Shown here one piece after another: positions 18,097-27,094 of a stretch of 64,000 bases of DNA. The DNA lies in assembly GCA_035543335.1 (NCBI GenBank), contig DASZZH010000025.1:120185-184184 (forward strand). Reading direction: 5' to 3'. The notes beneath the pieces are model-generated. The model ran no database searches, was not told where the DNA came from, and saw only the letters and a program-made list of their open reading frames with translations. Each line of letters begins with the position of its first letter. Position 1 is the first letter of the stretch. The translations under genes and the position numbers were made by a program. The DNA comes from Burkholderiales bacterium (GTDB lineage Bacteria; Pseudomonadota; Gammaproteobacteria; Burkholderiales; JAHFRG01).

Positions 18097-18656
18097 CAGC
18101 GAAGCGTTCCTTCCAGGGAATCGCCACGCTGTTTTTGTGCGGCGTGCTGTTGAGCGCCTGCTCTTTGATCAAGGAGGGTCTTGAACGCCCGGTCTATACC
18201 GCCAGCGATGCGGACGCTTATCTCGCTTATTTCCGCTATGCTTCCAACCTTTCCAATGATGACCTCAAAAAGGAATACGCGGCGGCGAGCCAGGTTTACG
18301 GCAAGAGCAAAAGCGACGGCAGTCGTTTGCAGCTGGCCCTGCTGCTTTCCATGCCCGCCGCGGGTTTTCGCGACGATGCGCGGGCGCTGGGGCTTCTCAA
18401 GGAAGTGGTCGCCAACAAAGCCAATGACAATATCCAGCTCAAGGATTTCGCGCTGCTGCTCTCCACTCATATCGCCGAGCACAAGAAGCAGGAAGACAAA
18501 ATCATGAGCGAACAGGGGCGCGCCGAAGAACTGGAGCAGAAGCTCAAGAGCGAACAGGGGCGCGCCGAAGAACTGGAGCAGAAGCTCGAGGCGCTGAAAG
18601 GCATTGAGCGCAGCATCATCGAGCGGCAGCAAACACAACCGGCGAAGATAAAATGA
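18093..18656 (+). CDS. QseG/YfhG-like lipoprotein of the GlrKR operon
   Basis: A 187-residue lipoprotein with signal and lipobox in LFLCGVLLSACSLIKEGLER (LSAC). The mature part is helical and ends in a coiled coil containing two copies of SEQGRAEELEQKL. In enterobacteria the gene in this place (qseG/yfhG) makes an outer-membrane lipoprotein that touches the kinase. The same role is inferred here from position rather than clear sequence similarity. The start at 18093 overlaps the kinase stop, and a GTG six codons upstream is less likely. The stop overlaps glrR by four bases. Confidence 0.75.
   Translation: MTAKRSFQGIATLFLCGVLLSACSLIKEGLERPVYTASDADAYLAYFRYASNLSNDDLKKEYAAASQVYGKSKSDGSRLQLALLLSMPAAGFRDDARALGLLKEVVANKANDNIQLKDFALLLSTHIAEHKKQEDKIMSEQGRAEELEQKLKSEQGRAEELEQKLEALKGIERSIIERQQTQPAKIK
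18507..18587 (+). repeat. Tandem 42-bp repeat in the lipoprotein gene
   Basis: Two copies (18507-18548 and 18549-18587) are identical over 39 bp and encode SEQGRAEELEQKL twice within the coiled coil. The perfect identity at DNA level suggests a recent duplication able to expand or contract in frame. Confidence 0.9.
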
Positions 18657-20008
18657 ACAAGGCTCGGATACTTTTGGTGGACGACGACCCCGGCCTGCTG
18701 CGCCTGATATCGCTGCGGCTGAATGCTTCGGGCTACCAGGTGGAAACCGCGGAAAGCGGCGAGCAGGCGCTGGCCCGGCTTTCCGTTTCCGCGCCGCAAC
18801 TGGTGATTACCGATTTGCGCATGGGCGGAATGGACGGCATCGCGCTTTTCGATGCGATTCACAGGGTGAGCCCGACGCTGCCGGTGATTATTCTCACCGC
18901 ACACGGCTCGATTCCCGAAGCGGTGGATGCCACCAAGTGCGGGGTGTTCGGCTTTCTCACCAAACCGTTCGAAAGCAAGGCGCTGCTTGAGCAAGTCGAA
19001 GCGGCGTTGAAGCTGGGTGGTGCAATGGGGGTGAGCAGCGGCGAGGGCGACAGCGTCTGGCGCAAGGATATTCTCACCCGCAGTCCGGCGATGGAAGACG
19101 TGCTGTCGCAAGCGCGGCTGGTGGCGGAGAGCGACGCCAGCGTCTTGATTCACGGTGATTCCGGTACCGGCAAGGAGCTGCTGGCGCAGGCGATTCACCG
19201 CGCGAGTGCCCGCAACGGCAAACCGTTTGTCGCCATCAACTGCGGCGCGATTCCAGAGAATCTGCTGGAGTCCGAGCTTTTCGGCTACAGCAAGGGTTCG
19301 TTCACCGGCGCGACGCAGGACCGCAAAGGCCTGTTCCAGGCGGCGCACGGCGGCACGCTGTTTCTCGATGAAATCGGCGACATGCCGCTCGCGCTGCAGG
19401 TAAAGCTCCTGCGCGTGTTGCAGGAGAAGCAATTGCGGCCGGTGGGCTCGACGCAAAGCATGCCGGTGGATGTGCGCATCATTTCCGCTACGCACCGCAA
19501 ACTCGAAGAGGAAATGGCGGCGGGGAGATTCCGCGAGGATTTGTTTTACCGCCTGAACGTGGTGTCGCTCAGGATTCCGGCATTGTCTTCCCGCCGTGAG
19601 GATATTCCTCTGCTCGCCGGGCAGTTTTTGCAAAACCTGGCCGGCAAGTACAGCAAGAAGATAAGCAGCTTTGCTCCGGACGCGCTGCAGCTTCTGGTGG
19701 GTGCGTCCTGGCCCGGCAATGTGCGGCAATTGCTCAACGTGGTGGAGCAGGCGGTGGCTTTGTGCACGACCCGCATTGTGCCGCTCACCCTGGTGCAAAA
19801 AGCGCTGCAGGATGAAGAAAGCCATCTGTCCTCGCTCGATGAAGCGAAGAAACGCTTCGAGCGCGAATATCTTTCGCAATTGCTGAAAATCACCGATGGC
19901 AATGTTTCGCAGGCGGCGCGGCTCGCCAAGCGCAACCGCACCGAGTTTTACAAGCTGTTAAAACGCCACGCGCTTGATCCCGTGCTGTTCAAAAACCCCC
20001 ACGCCTAA
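18653..20008 (+). CDS. glrR: Sigma-54-dependent response regulator, GlrR type
   Basis: A 451-residue NtrC-family activator. The receiver domain (1-120) has phospho-acceptor D54 in ITDLRMGGMDG and acidic pair DDD at 10-12. The AAA+ domain has Walker A GDSGTGKE (168-175) and the sigma-54 contact loop as GSFTGA (215-220), with Ser in place of the usual Ala. A Fis-type helix-turn-helix lies at the C-terminus (GNVSQAARLAKRNRTEFYKL). Start and stop of the preceding gene overlap. Two TGTC-N10-GACA sites and a sigma-54 promoter follow directly downstream, in front of the next operon. Confidence 0.92.
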   Translation: MNKARILLVDDDPGLLRLISLRLNASGYQVETAESGEQALARLSVSAPQLVITDLRMGGMDGIALFDAIHRVSPTLPVIILTAHGSIPEAVDATKCGVFGFLTKPFESKALLEQVEAALKLGGAMGVSSGEGDSVWRKDILTRSPAMEDVLSQARLVAESDASVLIHGDSGTGKELLAQAIHRASARNGKPFVAINCGAIPENLLESELFGYSKGSFTGATQDRKGLFQAAHGGTLFLDEIGDMPLALQVKLLRVLQEKQLRPVGSTQSMPVDVRIISATHRKLEEEMAAGRFREDLFYRLNVVSLRIPALSSRREDIPLLAGQFLQNLAGKYSKKISSFAPDALQLLVGASWPGNVRQLLNVVEQAVALCTTRIVPLTLVQKALQDEESHLSSLDEAKKRFEREYLSQLLKITDGNVSQAARLAKRNRTEFYKLLKRHALDPVLFKNPHA

Positions 20009-20020
20009 AAAGGTTCGCGC

Positions 20021-20038
20021 TGTCGTCGTTTGGCGACA
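20021..20038. promoter_or_regulatory. GlrR-type operator 1
   Basis: The sequence is TGTC-N10-GACA exactly, extended to the palindrome core TGTCG...CGACA. This is the recognition pattern known for E. coli GlrR. It lies 13 bp after the glrR stop, about 120 bp upstream of the sigma-54 promoter. Confidence 0.8.
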
Positions 20039-20085
20039 ACAGAAGCCTTCATCAATCAATCACATAAATGCCACACCCGTTGGGC

Positions 20086-20103
20086 TGTCGTTGCCCAGCG
20101 ACA
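20086..20103. promoter_or_regulatory. GlrR-type operator 2
   Basis: A second exact TGTC-N10-GACA site lies 65 bp (centre to centre) downstream of the first, about six helical turns. Two phased upstream sites are the usual arrangement for oligomeric sigma-54 activators. Confidence 0.8.
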
Positions 20104-20154
20104 TTTTTGCCGCCTGTTTTAAGCAAATAGAGTTGTTTTTAAAGGATTTTTATT

Positions 20155-20171
20155 TTGGCACGAGGGCTGCT
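20155..20171 (+). promoter_or_regulatory. Sigma-54 promoter
   Basis: TTGGCACGAGGGCTGCT has GG (20157-20158) and GC (20169-20170) separated by exactly 10 nt, the -24/-12 pattern. Transcription should start near 20182, about 50 bp before the EF-hand/BON gene. Confidence 0.85.
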
Positions 20172-20231
20172 GATCCATGGTAAAGGTTGGCGGCAGTCGC
20201 GCCGACCCGATGGAAGCAATGGAGGCAGATT

Positions 20232-20726
20232 ATGAGTATCCTTTTTTGCAAAACCGTGTTCGCCTGCGTGTTGCTGGCGAGCGTGCCGGCGTTTGCCGAC
20301 GATGAGCTGGCGCAAATCAATCCCAATACCGAAGCGTTTTTCAAAAAATACGACGCCAATCACGACGGCTTTCTCACCCGGCGGGAACTGAAAGGACGCC
20401 GTGACCTGTTGCGCGTATTTGACGAAGCGGACGCCGATCATGACGGCAAACTCGATCTGGATGAGTACGCCGCCGCGGAAGTGACGCTGCATCGCGCCAA
20501 AGCGGAACGCTTCGCCGAAGACAGCCTGATCACCGCGCGCGTCAAGGCCGCCATGTTGAAGGACCCCGACATCAAGTCGCTCGACGTGAGCGTGGACACC
20601 TACCGCGGCCATGTGCTGCTCTCCGGCTTTGTCGAGGATCAGGAGCAGGTGCACAAGGCGGAACGCATCGCGTCCGGTGTGCGCGGCGTGGTATCGGTGA
20701 AGAACGCCCTGATTGTAAAGATTTAG
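20232..20726 (+). CDS. Secreted EF-hand and BON-domain protein
   Basis: A 164-residue exported protein. A signal peptide (residues 1-22, ending VPAFADD) is followed by two EF-hand-like calcium loops (KYDANHDGFLTRREL and EADADHDGKLDLDEY). A BON domain (about 95-164: LITARVKAAMLKDPDIKSLD ... GVRGVVSVKNALIV) binds membranes in OsmY-like proteins. It is likely a periplasmic envelope-stress protein that responds to calcium. The ATG follows GGAGGCAG. The sigma-54 promoter and GlrR-type sites upstream place it under the adjacent two-component system. Confidence 0.85.
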   Translation: MSILFCKTVFACVLLASVPAFADDELAQINPNTEAFFKKYDANHDGFLTRRELKGRRDLLRVFDEADADHDGKLDLDEYAAAEVTLHRAKAERFAEDSLITARVKAAMLKDPDIKSLDVSVDTYRGHVLLSGFVEDQEQVHKAERIASGVRGVVSVKNALIVKI

Positions 20727-20750
20727 ATAAATCGTTAAGGAGGGAATACC

Positions 20751-21284
20751 GTGCAGAAGCTGCCATTCAAAACCAGTCCATTGGTTATCATCGCTGCGGT
20801 TTCGGTGATCATTTCCAGCCTTATCGGAATTGCCGCGATCGCCGGCCATATCCCCAGTGTCAGTTCCAAAATCAATGAAGCGGATGCGGCGCGGGCCGAA
20901 CTGCAAAGCGGCAAGCCCTTTGTCTCAAGCGTGGTGCCGTTAGACGCAAAAAGTGCGCCGACGCAGCACCTGGTGGAAGCGGTAAAAGCCTGCCCAAACT
21001 GCGGGGTGATCGAATCCATCACGGCGAATCAAGAAAAAGGCGACGCCTATGCCGTCCACGAAGTCGAGAAGAACGTGAACAAGAAAATCACTTACCAGGT
21101 CAAGGTGCGCATGAATAACGGCACTTACCGCGTCGTTTCACAGCAAGACCAACCCGTTTTCCGTGTCGGCGAGAAAGTCAAAATCGTCAACGGCACAGTA
21201 GTTCAATTCGAAAAGGTAAGGATGATGGACAAAAACCTGATATTTGGGCTGATGCTGGCTACGTTAACAAGTCAGGTTTTTTGA
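20751..21284 (+). CDS. Membrane-anchored CxxC protein of the SlyB-like envelope family
   Basis: A 177-residue protein starting at GTG after a strong site (AAGGAGGG). One N-terminal membrane anchor (LVIIAAVSVIISSLIGIAAI) is followed by a periplasmic part with CPNCGVIESI and a C-terminal beta segment (YQVKVRMNNGTYRVVSQQDQ ... VGEKVKIVNG). This resembles the C-terminal half of SlyB/PcpY-type proteins without their glycine zipper. The last 25 residues (FEKVRMMDKNLIFGLMLATL...) do not fit the family and may be read-through into other DNA. It lies 24 bp after the EF-hand gene and is probably co-transcribed from the sigma-54 promoter. Confidence 0.6.
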   Translation: MQKLPFKTSPLVIIAAVSVIISSLIGIAAIAGHIPSVSSKINEADAARAELQSGKPFVSSVVPLDAKSAPTQHLVEAVKACPNCGVIESITANQEKGDAYAVHEVEKNVNKKITYQVKVRMNNGTYRVVSQQDQPVFRVGEKVKIVNGTVVQFEKVRMMDKNLIFGLMLATLTSQVF

Positions 21285-21297
21285 AGGATCGGGGCCT

Positions 21298-21328
21298 AAG
21301 GGGCGGAAGCAATTCCGCCCCTTGTTGT
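21298..21328 (+). terminator. Bidirectional rho-independent terminator
   Basis: The stem AAGGGGCGGAA / TTCCGCCCCTT (21298-21308 and 21313-21323) has a GCAA tetraloop and is followed by GTTGTTTT. It separates the envelope operon from the convergent thyA gene. Confidence 0.85.
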
Positions 21329-21339
21329 TTTCGGCGGGG

Positions 21340-22134
21340 CTAGACCGCGATCGGTGCCTTGATCGCGGGATGAGGCTCGTAGTCTTCTAGAGTGAAATCC
21401 TGGTATTTAAAGTCGAATATATTTTTTACCGCAGGATTGATGTTCATCATCGGCAGTTTCTTTGGCTGCCGTGACAATTGCTCGCGCGCCTGCTCGAGAT
21501 GGTTGAGATAAAGATGCGCGTCGCCGAAGGTATGCACAAATTCGCCGGGCTTCAATTCGCATATCTGCGCCACCATCAGCGTGAGCAGCGAATAGGAAGC
21601 AATGTTGAACGGCACGCCGAGAAACATATCGGCGCTTCTCTGGTAAAGCTGGCAGGAAAGTTTGCCTTGCGCCACGTAAAACTGGAAGAAAGCATGGCAG
21701 GGCAGCAGCGCCATCTTGTCGAGGTCGGCGACGTTCCAGGCCGAAACTAAGAGCCGGCGCGAATCCGGATTTCTCCTTATTTCCTCGATGATCTTCGCAA
21801 TCTGGTCGATGTGCCGTCCATCGGGCGCGGGCCAGGAGCGCCATTGGTAGCCGTACACCGGGCCGAGATTGCCGTTTTCATCCGCCCACTCATCCCAGAT
21901 GGTAACGCCGTTTTCTTTCAGATATTTGGTATTGGTCTCGCCTTTGAGAAACCACAGCAGCTCGTGGATGATGGATTTGAGATGGATTTTTTTAGTGGTG
22001 AGGAGCGGGAAACCTGCATTCAAATCGAAGCGCAGCTGATGGCCGAAAACGCTCAAGGTGCCGGTGCCGGTGCGGTCATTTTTCCTCGTCCCATTCTCGA
22101 GGATGTGCTGCATCAGGTTCAAATACTGCCGCAT
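21340..22134 (-). CDS. thyA: Thymidylate synthase
   Basis: A 264-residue enzyme methylating dUMP with methylene-tetrahydrofolate. The nucleophile is C146 in [12 protein letters not shown], preceded by the phosphate-binding Arg pair [25 protein letters not shown] and the C-terminal AIKAPIAV are also canonical. Length and residue numbering match the E. coli enzyme. It produces the dihydrofolate recycled by the FolA encoded 5 kb away. It is divergent from the aminopeptidase gene. Confidence 0.97.
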   Translation of the reverse strand: MRQYLNLMQHILENGTRKNDRTGTGTLSVFGHQLRFDLNAGFPLLTTKKIHLKSIIHELLWFLKGETNTKYLKENGVTIWDEWADENGNLGPVYGYQWRSWPAPDGRHIDQIAKIIEEIRRNPDSRRLLVSAWNVADLDKMALLPCHAFFQFYVAQGKLSCQLYQRSADMFLGVPFNIASYSLLTLMVAQICELKPGEFVHTFGDAHLYLNHLEQAREQLSRQPKKLPMMNINPAVKNIFDFKYQDFTLEDYEPHPAIKAPIAV

Positions 22135-22214
22135 ATCAGCGCCGATGTTCGTAAACGGGTAGCTTGGTTATAATCTCAAGTTCCTTATCATTTTACCCCA
22201 ACCAAGGACTTTTC

Positions 22215-23663
22215 ATGCTGGCGAGGCTCGAGCCGCATTCCGCAAACCTTTCCGCAACAGCATTGCGGAAAACAGCGCATGTCTTGTTTGTGCTGCCCAA
22301 GGTGAAAACGCTTCCGGATGTGCCGGCTGATGAAACCTTGCGCGCCCAGTTCAGGCGCCGCGGCTTGAGGCCGGAGGAACTGGCGCAGACGCCTTTGTGC
22401 GCCACGCTCCCGCACGGCGGGCTGGCGGCTTGGGTCATGCTCGATGCTTCCAAACCGGTATTCGAACAGCAAACCGTGCTGCGCAAGGCGCTGCAGCCGC
22501 TCCTGGAAGAGAACCCGCAAACGCTTTGCATCTCGGTGCATGGCAACGGGCAGCAGCGGGCGCAGGCGGCGCAGCGGGCTGTTTATGCGGCATGGGTGAA
22601 TGGTGCGAAACTTCCCAGCAGAAAAAGCAAAACCAAAGCTAAGCCGCTCGCCAGAATCAAACTTCATGGTTGCGGGAATCGAAATGAATTCAATGCACTT
22701 CGGGCGCAGGCGGAAGGCAATCTGCTATGCCGCGAGCTCACCGTGCTGCCGCCCAACGAGCTGACGCCGGGCGCGTACCGCAAGCGCATCAGGGAACTCG
22801 CCAAGGACTGCGGCTGGCGGCATGAGGAATACGATCTCAGGAAATTGCGCAGGATGGGTGCCGGCGCGTTTGTCGCCGTGGCGCAGGGCAGCCACGAGGG
22901 GGACGCCGCCATTGTGCATTTGCGTTACCGCCATCCGCAAGCAAGACAAACGCTGGCGCTGGTGGGCAAAGGCATCTGTTTTGACACCGGCGGACATAAT
23001 CTGAAACCCGCGCGCTACATGCAGGGGATGCATGAGGACATGAACGGCTCGGCGGTCTGCCTTGGCATTTTGCTCGCCGCAACTCGCGCCAAGCTGCCGG
23101 TGAACATCGAGTGCTGGCTGGCGATTGCGCAAAACCACATCGGGCCCAAGGCTTACAAGCAAAACGAAGTGGTGAAGGCGCTGAACGGCACCACCATCGA
23201 AATCGTGCATACCGACGCCGAGGGGCGCATGGTGCTGGCCGATACGTTGACGCTGGCGGCAAAAGCCAAGCCCTCACTGATTATCGATTTCGCCACTCTT
23301 ACCGGCAGCATGGGCGTCGCTTTGGGCGAGCGCTATTCCGGCGTGCTTGGCAACCGCGAGGAATGGCTTGTGCGAGCGGTGCGGGCGGGCAAGTTGAGCG
23401 GCGAGCGGGTGTGCGCGTTTCCGCTGGATGAGGATTACGAGCAGCCGCTGGAGAGCAAAATTGCCGATATCAAGCAATGCGCCATGGACAGCGAAGCCGA
23501 CCACATACTCGCCGCGCGCTTCCTCAAGCGTTTTGTGAATAACTTGCCGTGGCTGCACATGGATTTGTCGGCGAGCAGTTGCAAAGGGGGCTTAGGCGCG
23601 GTGGGAACCGATGTCACCGGCTTTGGGGTCGGCTGGGGGTTGGAAATGCTAAGGAACCTCTGA
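22215..23663 (+). CDS. M17 leucyl aminopeptidase family protein
   Basis: A 482-residue metallopeptidase removing N-terminal residues. The metal/active-site signature is HTDAEGRMVLADTL (family NTDAEGR). The lysine/aspartate ligands lie in GKGICFDTGGHNLKP and a third region in MHEDMNGSAVCLG. A long N-terminal domain precedes the catalytic one. The start is ATG 22215; the frame is open 17 codons further but without support. The last codons AGG-AAC-CTC-TGA lie inside MITE 2, so the final three residues (RNL) and the stop codon come from the element. Confidence 0.88.
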   Translation: MLARLEPHSANLSATALRKTAHVLFVLPKVKTLPDVPADETLRAQFRRRGLRPEELAQTPLCATLPHGGLAAWVMLDASKPVFEQQTVLRKALQPLLEENPQTLCISVHGNGQQRAQAAQRAVYAAWVNGAKLPSRKSKTKAKPLARIKLHGCGNRNEFNALRAQAEGNLLCRELTVLPPNELTPGAYRKRIRELAKDCGWRHEEYDLRKLRRMGAGAFVAVAQGSHEGDAAIVHLRYRHPQARQTLALVGKGICFDTGGHNLKPARYMQGMHEDMNGSAVCLGILLAATRAKLPVNIECWLAIAQNHIGPKAYKQNEVVKALNGTTIEIVHTDAEGRMVLADTLTLAAKAKPSLIIDFATLTGSMGVALGERYSGVLGNREEWLVRAVRAGKLSGERVCAFPLDEDYEQPLESKIADIKQCAMDSEADHILAARFLKRFVNNLPWLHMDLSASSCKGGLGAVGTDVTGFGVGWGLEMLRNL

Positions 23664-24147
23664 TTAAGTCCCACGCAGTTGCGACGGCGGTTTTCCGGAA
23701 GGGGATGCGCGAAGCGAGGCGTAGCCAAGGGTCATCCCCCTTGGCAAGCCGAGCGACAAAGCAGAGACCGCCCGGACAAGCGCCCCGGACTCGGTCTCGC
23801 GAAGCGTGGTGCGGGCAGGGGCGCAAGCTGCCGCAAGAATCACTGTTAAACGGGGCGCTCATGCTGCCGCTCCCGCACCGAAGCTTCGCTCACCGTGTCG
23901 CGGCAGCCGTCCCTCCGGGTTGCGGTAAAATGCGGTGTCTGCGTCGTGCTCGCCGGAGCGTGGAGCCTCGGGTACGTGCGACCGCGAAGGCGAGCGCTGG
24001 CCCGCTCCGCTGCACAGCTTCGCAGGTGCGGACGCTACGCGGGCCCTCCTCGGTGTCGTAGTCCTAGCTACGACCTTCGTTGCGCGCCTCGCATTCATCC
24101 GCATTTTGCCAGCAACGCAATCTGCGGAGGACTTAATCAGAGGCTCC
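23653..24147. mobile_element. MITE 2, IS5-like termini, 495 bp
   Basis: Terminal inverted repeats GGAACCTCTGATTAAGTCC (23653-23671) and its complement (24129-24147) differ by one base. Flanks are CTAA (23649-23652) and CTAG (24148-24151), a YTAR-type target. There is no transposase. The right half carries the 108-bp block identical to MITE 1 (23946-24053). The left half carries modules found inverted in the 39495 element, including 48 bp at 23780-23827 matching 46 of 48 positions. This fills the 525 bp between the aminopeptidase and the next small gene. Confidence 0.9.
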
Positions 24148-24188
24148 CTAGCCTTAAGGCATGACTGAATTTATGCAGGAGAAAGCAC

Positions 24189-24380
24189 ATGAAACTGTTC
24201 ACTAACCTCGCCATTGCGCTTTTGATCCTGATTGCGATCGTGCATCTATTGAGGCTTGTTTTTGGCTGGGAGGTCACCCTGAACGGCATGGTGGTTCCCA
24301 TGTGGGTGAGCGTATTGGGGCTATTAATTCCCGGCGCGCTGGCTTTTTTCCTCTGGCGCGAGAGCCGCGAGAACAAGTAG
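24189..24380 (+). CDS. Small two-helix membrane protein
   Basis: A 63-residue protein with two predicted membrane helices (LAIALLILIAIVHLLRLVFG and a second at VVPMWVSVLGLLIPGALAFF) and a charged tail WRESRENK. GGAG lies 10 bp before the ATG. Conserved small proteins of this pattern occur in proteobacteria, but no function is known. MITE 2 ends 41 bp upstream and may have separated it from its former promoter. Confidence 0.7.
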   Translation: MKLFTNLAIALLILIAIVHLLRLVFGWEVTLNGMVVPMWVSVLGLLIPGALAFFLWRESRENK

Positions 24381-24427
24381 CCGCTGCGCCAGGATGATTT
24401 TGCCGCTGGCGGTCATCAGCACCACCT

Positions 24428-24616
24428 TCATTTTGATTTCCGGTCCCACACATAGCGCACGAAGCGCTGCCAGCGGTTTTGCTTTTGCAAAAGCGCATTG
24501 CGCGTTTTCCGCGCTTCACGGTCGCGCTGCAGGCTCAGTTTCACCTGCTTATGTATTTGCCGCAGAGTCAGTCCACCGGGGCCGGTGGTTTTGTCGGGGT
24601 CGGGTTTTGGGCTCAT
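24428..24616 (-). CDS. Small basic hypothetical protein
   Basis: A 62-residue, strongly basic, helical protein (MSPKPDPDKTTGPGGLTLRQ then IHKQVKLSLQRDREARKTRN). I see no motif or export signal. Codon use is compatible with a real gene, and nothing else occupies this stretch. I do not recognise the family. Confidence 0.4.
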   Translation of the reverse strand: MSPKPDPDKTTGPGGLTLRQIHKQVKLSLQRDREARKTRNALLQKQNRWQRFVRYVWDRKSK

Positions 24617-24686
24617 GGCAGTGCTGTCTCGGGCGGGGCTTAGTCGGATATGCTAAACTTTGCGCTGTTTTTTTGCGAGTGAAATC

Positions 24687-25847
24687 ATGTCCGGCAACAC
24701 CTTGGGGCGACTTTTTTGCGTGTCTTCCTTCGGCGAATCACACGGGCCGGCGATCGGCTGCGTAGTGGATGGCTGCCCGCCCGGAATGGCGCTCTCCGCC
24801 GAGGATATCCAAAAGGAACTCGACCGGCGCAAGCCCGGCACCTCGCGCCATGTCACGCAGCGGCGCGAATCCGACACGGTGGAAATCCTCTCCGGCGTGT
24901 TTGAAGGCAAAACCACCGGCACGCCGATTGCGCTCCTGATTCGCAACGAGGATGCGCGCCCCAAGGATTACAGCGCCATCATGGATACCTTCCGTCCGGG
25001 ACATGCCGATTACACCTACTGGCAGAAATACGGCATTCGCGATTACCGCGGCGGCGGCCGGCAGTCGGCGCGCGAAACCGCGGTGCGCGTTGCGGCGGCG
25101 GCGATTGCAAAAAAATGGCTGCGCGAAAAATACGGTGTGATGATCCGCGGCTACATGTCGCAGCTGGGTCCGATCGAAATCCCGTTCAAAACATGGGACG
25201 CGGTGAACAGCAATCCGTTCTTCGCCGCGGACGCGAGCTTGGTGCCCAAGCTTGAGGAGTTCATGGACAAGCTAAGGAAATCGGGCGATTCCTGCGGTGC
25301 GAAAATTACAACGATTGCCGGGCATGTGCCGGTGGGCTGGGGCGAGCCGGTGTACGACAAGCTCGACGCCGACATCGCCTATGCCATGATGAGCATCAAC
25401 GCGGTGAAAGGCGTGGAAATCGGCGCGGGCTTCGCCAGCGTGGAACAGAAAGGCAGCGAGCATTCCGATGAAATGACGCCCGAAGGTTTTCTGTCGAACA
25501 ACGCTGGCGGCATCCTCGGCGGCATTTCCACCGGCCAGGACATCGTGGTCAATATCGCGGTGAAGCCCACCTCCAGCATTCGGCTCCCGCGCCGCTCCAT
25601 AGACAAGCAGGGCAAGCCCGCTATCGTCGAAACGCACGGCCGCCACGATCCTTGCGTCGGCATCCGCGCCACTCCCATCGCCGAAGCCATGCTGGCGCTG
25701 GTGCTGATGGATCATGCGCTGCGCCACCGCGCGCAAAACGCTGATGTGAAATGTCCCACGCCCAAAATTCCGGCAAAGGCCGGCAAAAGCGCAGCTTCAA
25801 AGGGCAAAGTTGTGCACAAGGAAAATCCCGAGCCGGATGAGGCTTAA
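24687..25847 (+). CDS. aroC: Chorismate synthase
   Basis: A 386-residue last enzyme of the shikimate pathway, making chorismate from EPSP with reduced FMN. The three family signatures are visible: [36 protein letters not shown], and [17 protein letters not shown]. There is a Lys/Ala-rich C-terminal tail. [10 protein letters not shown] is the typical start; nine in-frame codons upstream are not used. It supplies the tryptophan genes in the same window. The downstream MFS gene starts inside its 3' end. Confidence 0.96.
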   Translation: MSGNTLGRLFCVSSFGESHGPAIGCVVDGCPPGMALSAEDIQKELDRRKPGTSRHVTQRRESDTVEILSGVFEGKTTGTPIALLIRNEDARPKDYSAIMDTFRPGHADYTYWQKYGIRDYRGGGRQSARETAVRVAAAAIAKKWLREKYGVMIRGYMSQLGPIEIPFKTWDAVNSNPFFAADASLVPKLEEFMDKLRKSGDSCGAKITTIAGHVPVGWGEPVYDKLDADIAYAMMSINAVKGVEIGAGFASVEQKGSEHSDEMTPEGFLSNNAGGILGGISTGQDIVVNIAVKPTSSIRLPRRSIDKQGKPAIVETHGRHDPCVGIRATPIAEAMLALVLMDHALRHRAQNADVKCPTPKIPAKAGKSAASKGKVVHKENPEPDEA

Positions 25848-27027
25848 ATTTTTGAGTCGCCCTGCGGTGTCTCCACGGAACGCTGCGAGAAACTTTCCCT
25901 ACTGGCGCCTTTCCAGCTTCTACTTTTTTTATTTTACCTTCGTCGGCGCGTTTTCCCCCTACTGGAGCCTGTACCTCAAATCGCTGGATTTCGACGCCGC
26001 TGAAATCGGCGTGCTGATGTCGCTGCTTCTAGTGATGCGCATTTTCGCACCCACGCTGTGGGGCTGGCTGGCAGATCACACGGGAAAACGCGTCGGCATT
26101 GTGCAGATTGGCGCCGCGCTTAGCGTCCTCTGTTATCTCGGCGTGTTTTTCGGCACCAGCTTCTGGTGGATGTTCGTGGTGATGGCGCTCATCAGCTTTT
26201 TTTGGAGCGCCTCACTGCCGCTGGTGGAAGCGACAACCTTGAGCCATCTTGGCGACAGCAGCGCGAGCTACGGGCAGGTGAGGCTGTGGGGTTCCATCGG
26301 TTTCATCGCTGCGGTCATTATCATCGGCTATGTGCTAGACATCGCGCCGCTGCGCATTCTGCTGTGGCTGGTGTTGGGCACAATGGCGGGAATTCTATTT
26401 TTCTCGCGCTACATCCCCGAAGCGGAAGCCCTCACGCACCATACCGACCATCTGCCGGTATCGCAGATATTCAAGCGCCCTGAAGTGCTGGCGCTGTTTG
26501 CCGCCTGTTTCCTGATGGTGGCTGCACACGGGCCGTTCTATACATTTTATTCGCTCTACCTTGTGGCGCACGGCTACAGCAAAAGCGTCATCGGCTGGCT
26601 GTGGGCGGTGGGAGTGATTTGCGAGGTCGTGGTGTTCATCTTTATGCCGCATTTGCTGCGGCATTTTTCGCTGGCGCAGATTTTAGGCGTGAGCTTCGCT
26701 TCGGCGGTCGCGCGCTTTCTGTTGATCGGCTGGCTGGTGGATTCGGCTGTCGCGATTTTTCTTGCGCAGGTGCTGCACGCCACGACTTTCGGCTCCTACC
26801 ATGCCGCGGCGGTGGCGGCGATCCACCATTTTTTCCGCGGCCGGCATCAGGCCAAGGGGCAGGCGCTCTACACCAGCCTCACTTTCGGGGCCGGCGGAAC
26901 CTTCGGCGCGCTGATGAGCGGCTATGCTTGGGAAAGTTTGGGGCCGAGCCTCACCTTCAGCATGGCCTCGTTTTTCGCGCTGTTGGGGCTGATACTGATT
27001 AGCTGGAAATTCAGGCTGAAAGCGTGA
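25837..27027 (+). CDS. MFS transporter, HcaT/PPP-family type
   Basis: A 396-residue, twelve-helix transporter. The first helix is [20 protein letters not shown], loop 2-3 is [13 protein letters not shown], and the central loop ends [20 protein letters not shown]. The overall pattern, including [11 protein letters not shown], is that of the phenylpropionate-permease-like (MFS_1-like) group often found next to aroC in betaproteobacteria. The substrate is unknown. The ATG at 25837 overlaps aroC by 11 bp. An in-frame GTG nine codons earlier is possible. Confidence 0.82.
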   Translation: MRLKFLSRPAVSPRNAARNFPYWRLSSFYFFYFTFVGAFSPYWSLYLKSLDFDAAEIGVLMSLLLVMRIFAPTLWGWLADHTGKRVGIVQIGAALSVLCYLGVFFGTSFWWMFVVMALISFFWSASLPLVEATTLSHLGDSSASYGQVRLWGSIGFIAAVIIIGYVLDIAPLRILLWLVLGTMAGILFFSRYIPEAEALTHHTDHLPVSQIFKRPEVLALFAACFLMVAAHGPFYTFYSLYLVAHGYSKSVIGWLWAVGVICEVVVFIFMPHLLRHFSLAQILGVSFASAVARFLLIGWLVDSAVAIFLAQVLHATTFGSYHAAAVAAIHHFFRGRHQAKGQALYTSLTFGAGGTFGALMSGYAWESLGPSLTFSMASFFALLGLILISWKFRLKA

Positions 27028-27094
27028 ATTGAAACCTGTTCCTCGCTGTCTCAATATGAGATAATTCCAAGTTTGGTTTTGGACAATTTTCATC

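Noticed and set aside
18467..19879. 470-codon minus-strand frame opposite glrR
   Set aside because: Shadow frame; glrR on the plus strand has all expected motifs.
23549..24164. Open frames across MITE 2
   Set aside because: Same reason: repeat interior; equivalent frames recur in MITE 1 because the DNA is duplicated.
27028..27094. Possible promoter before leuC (TTGAAA, 17 bp, CAATAT)
   Set aside because: The -10 match is too weak to list.
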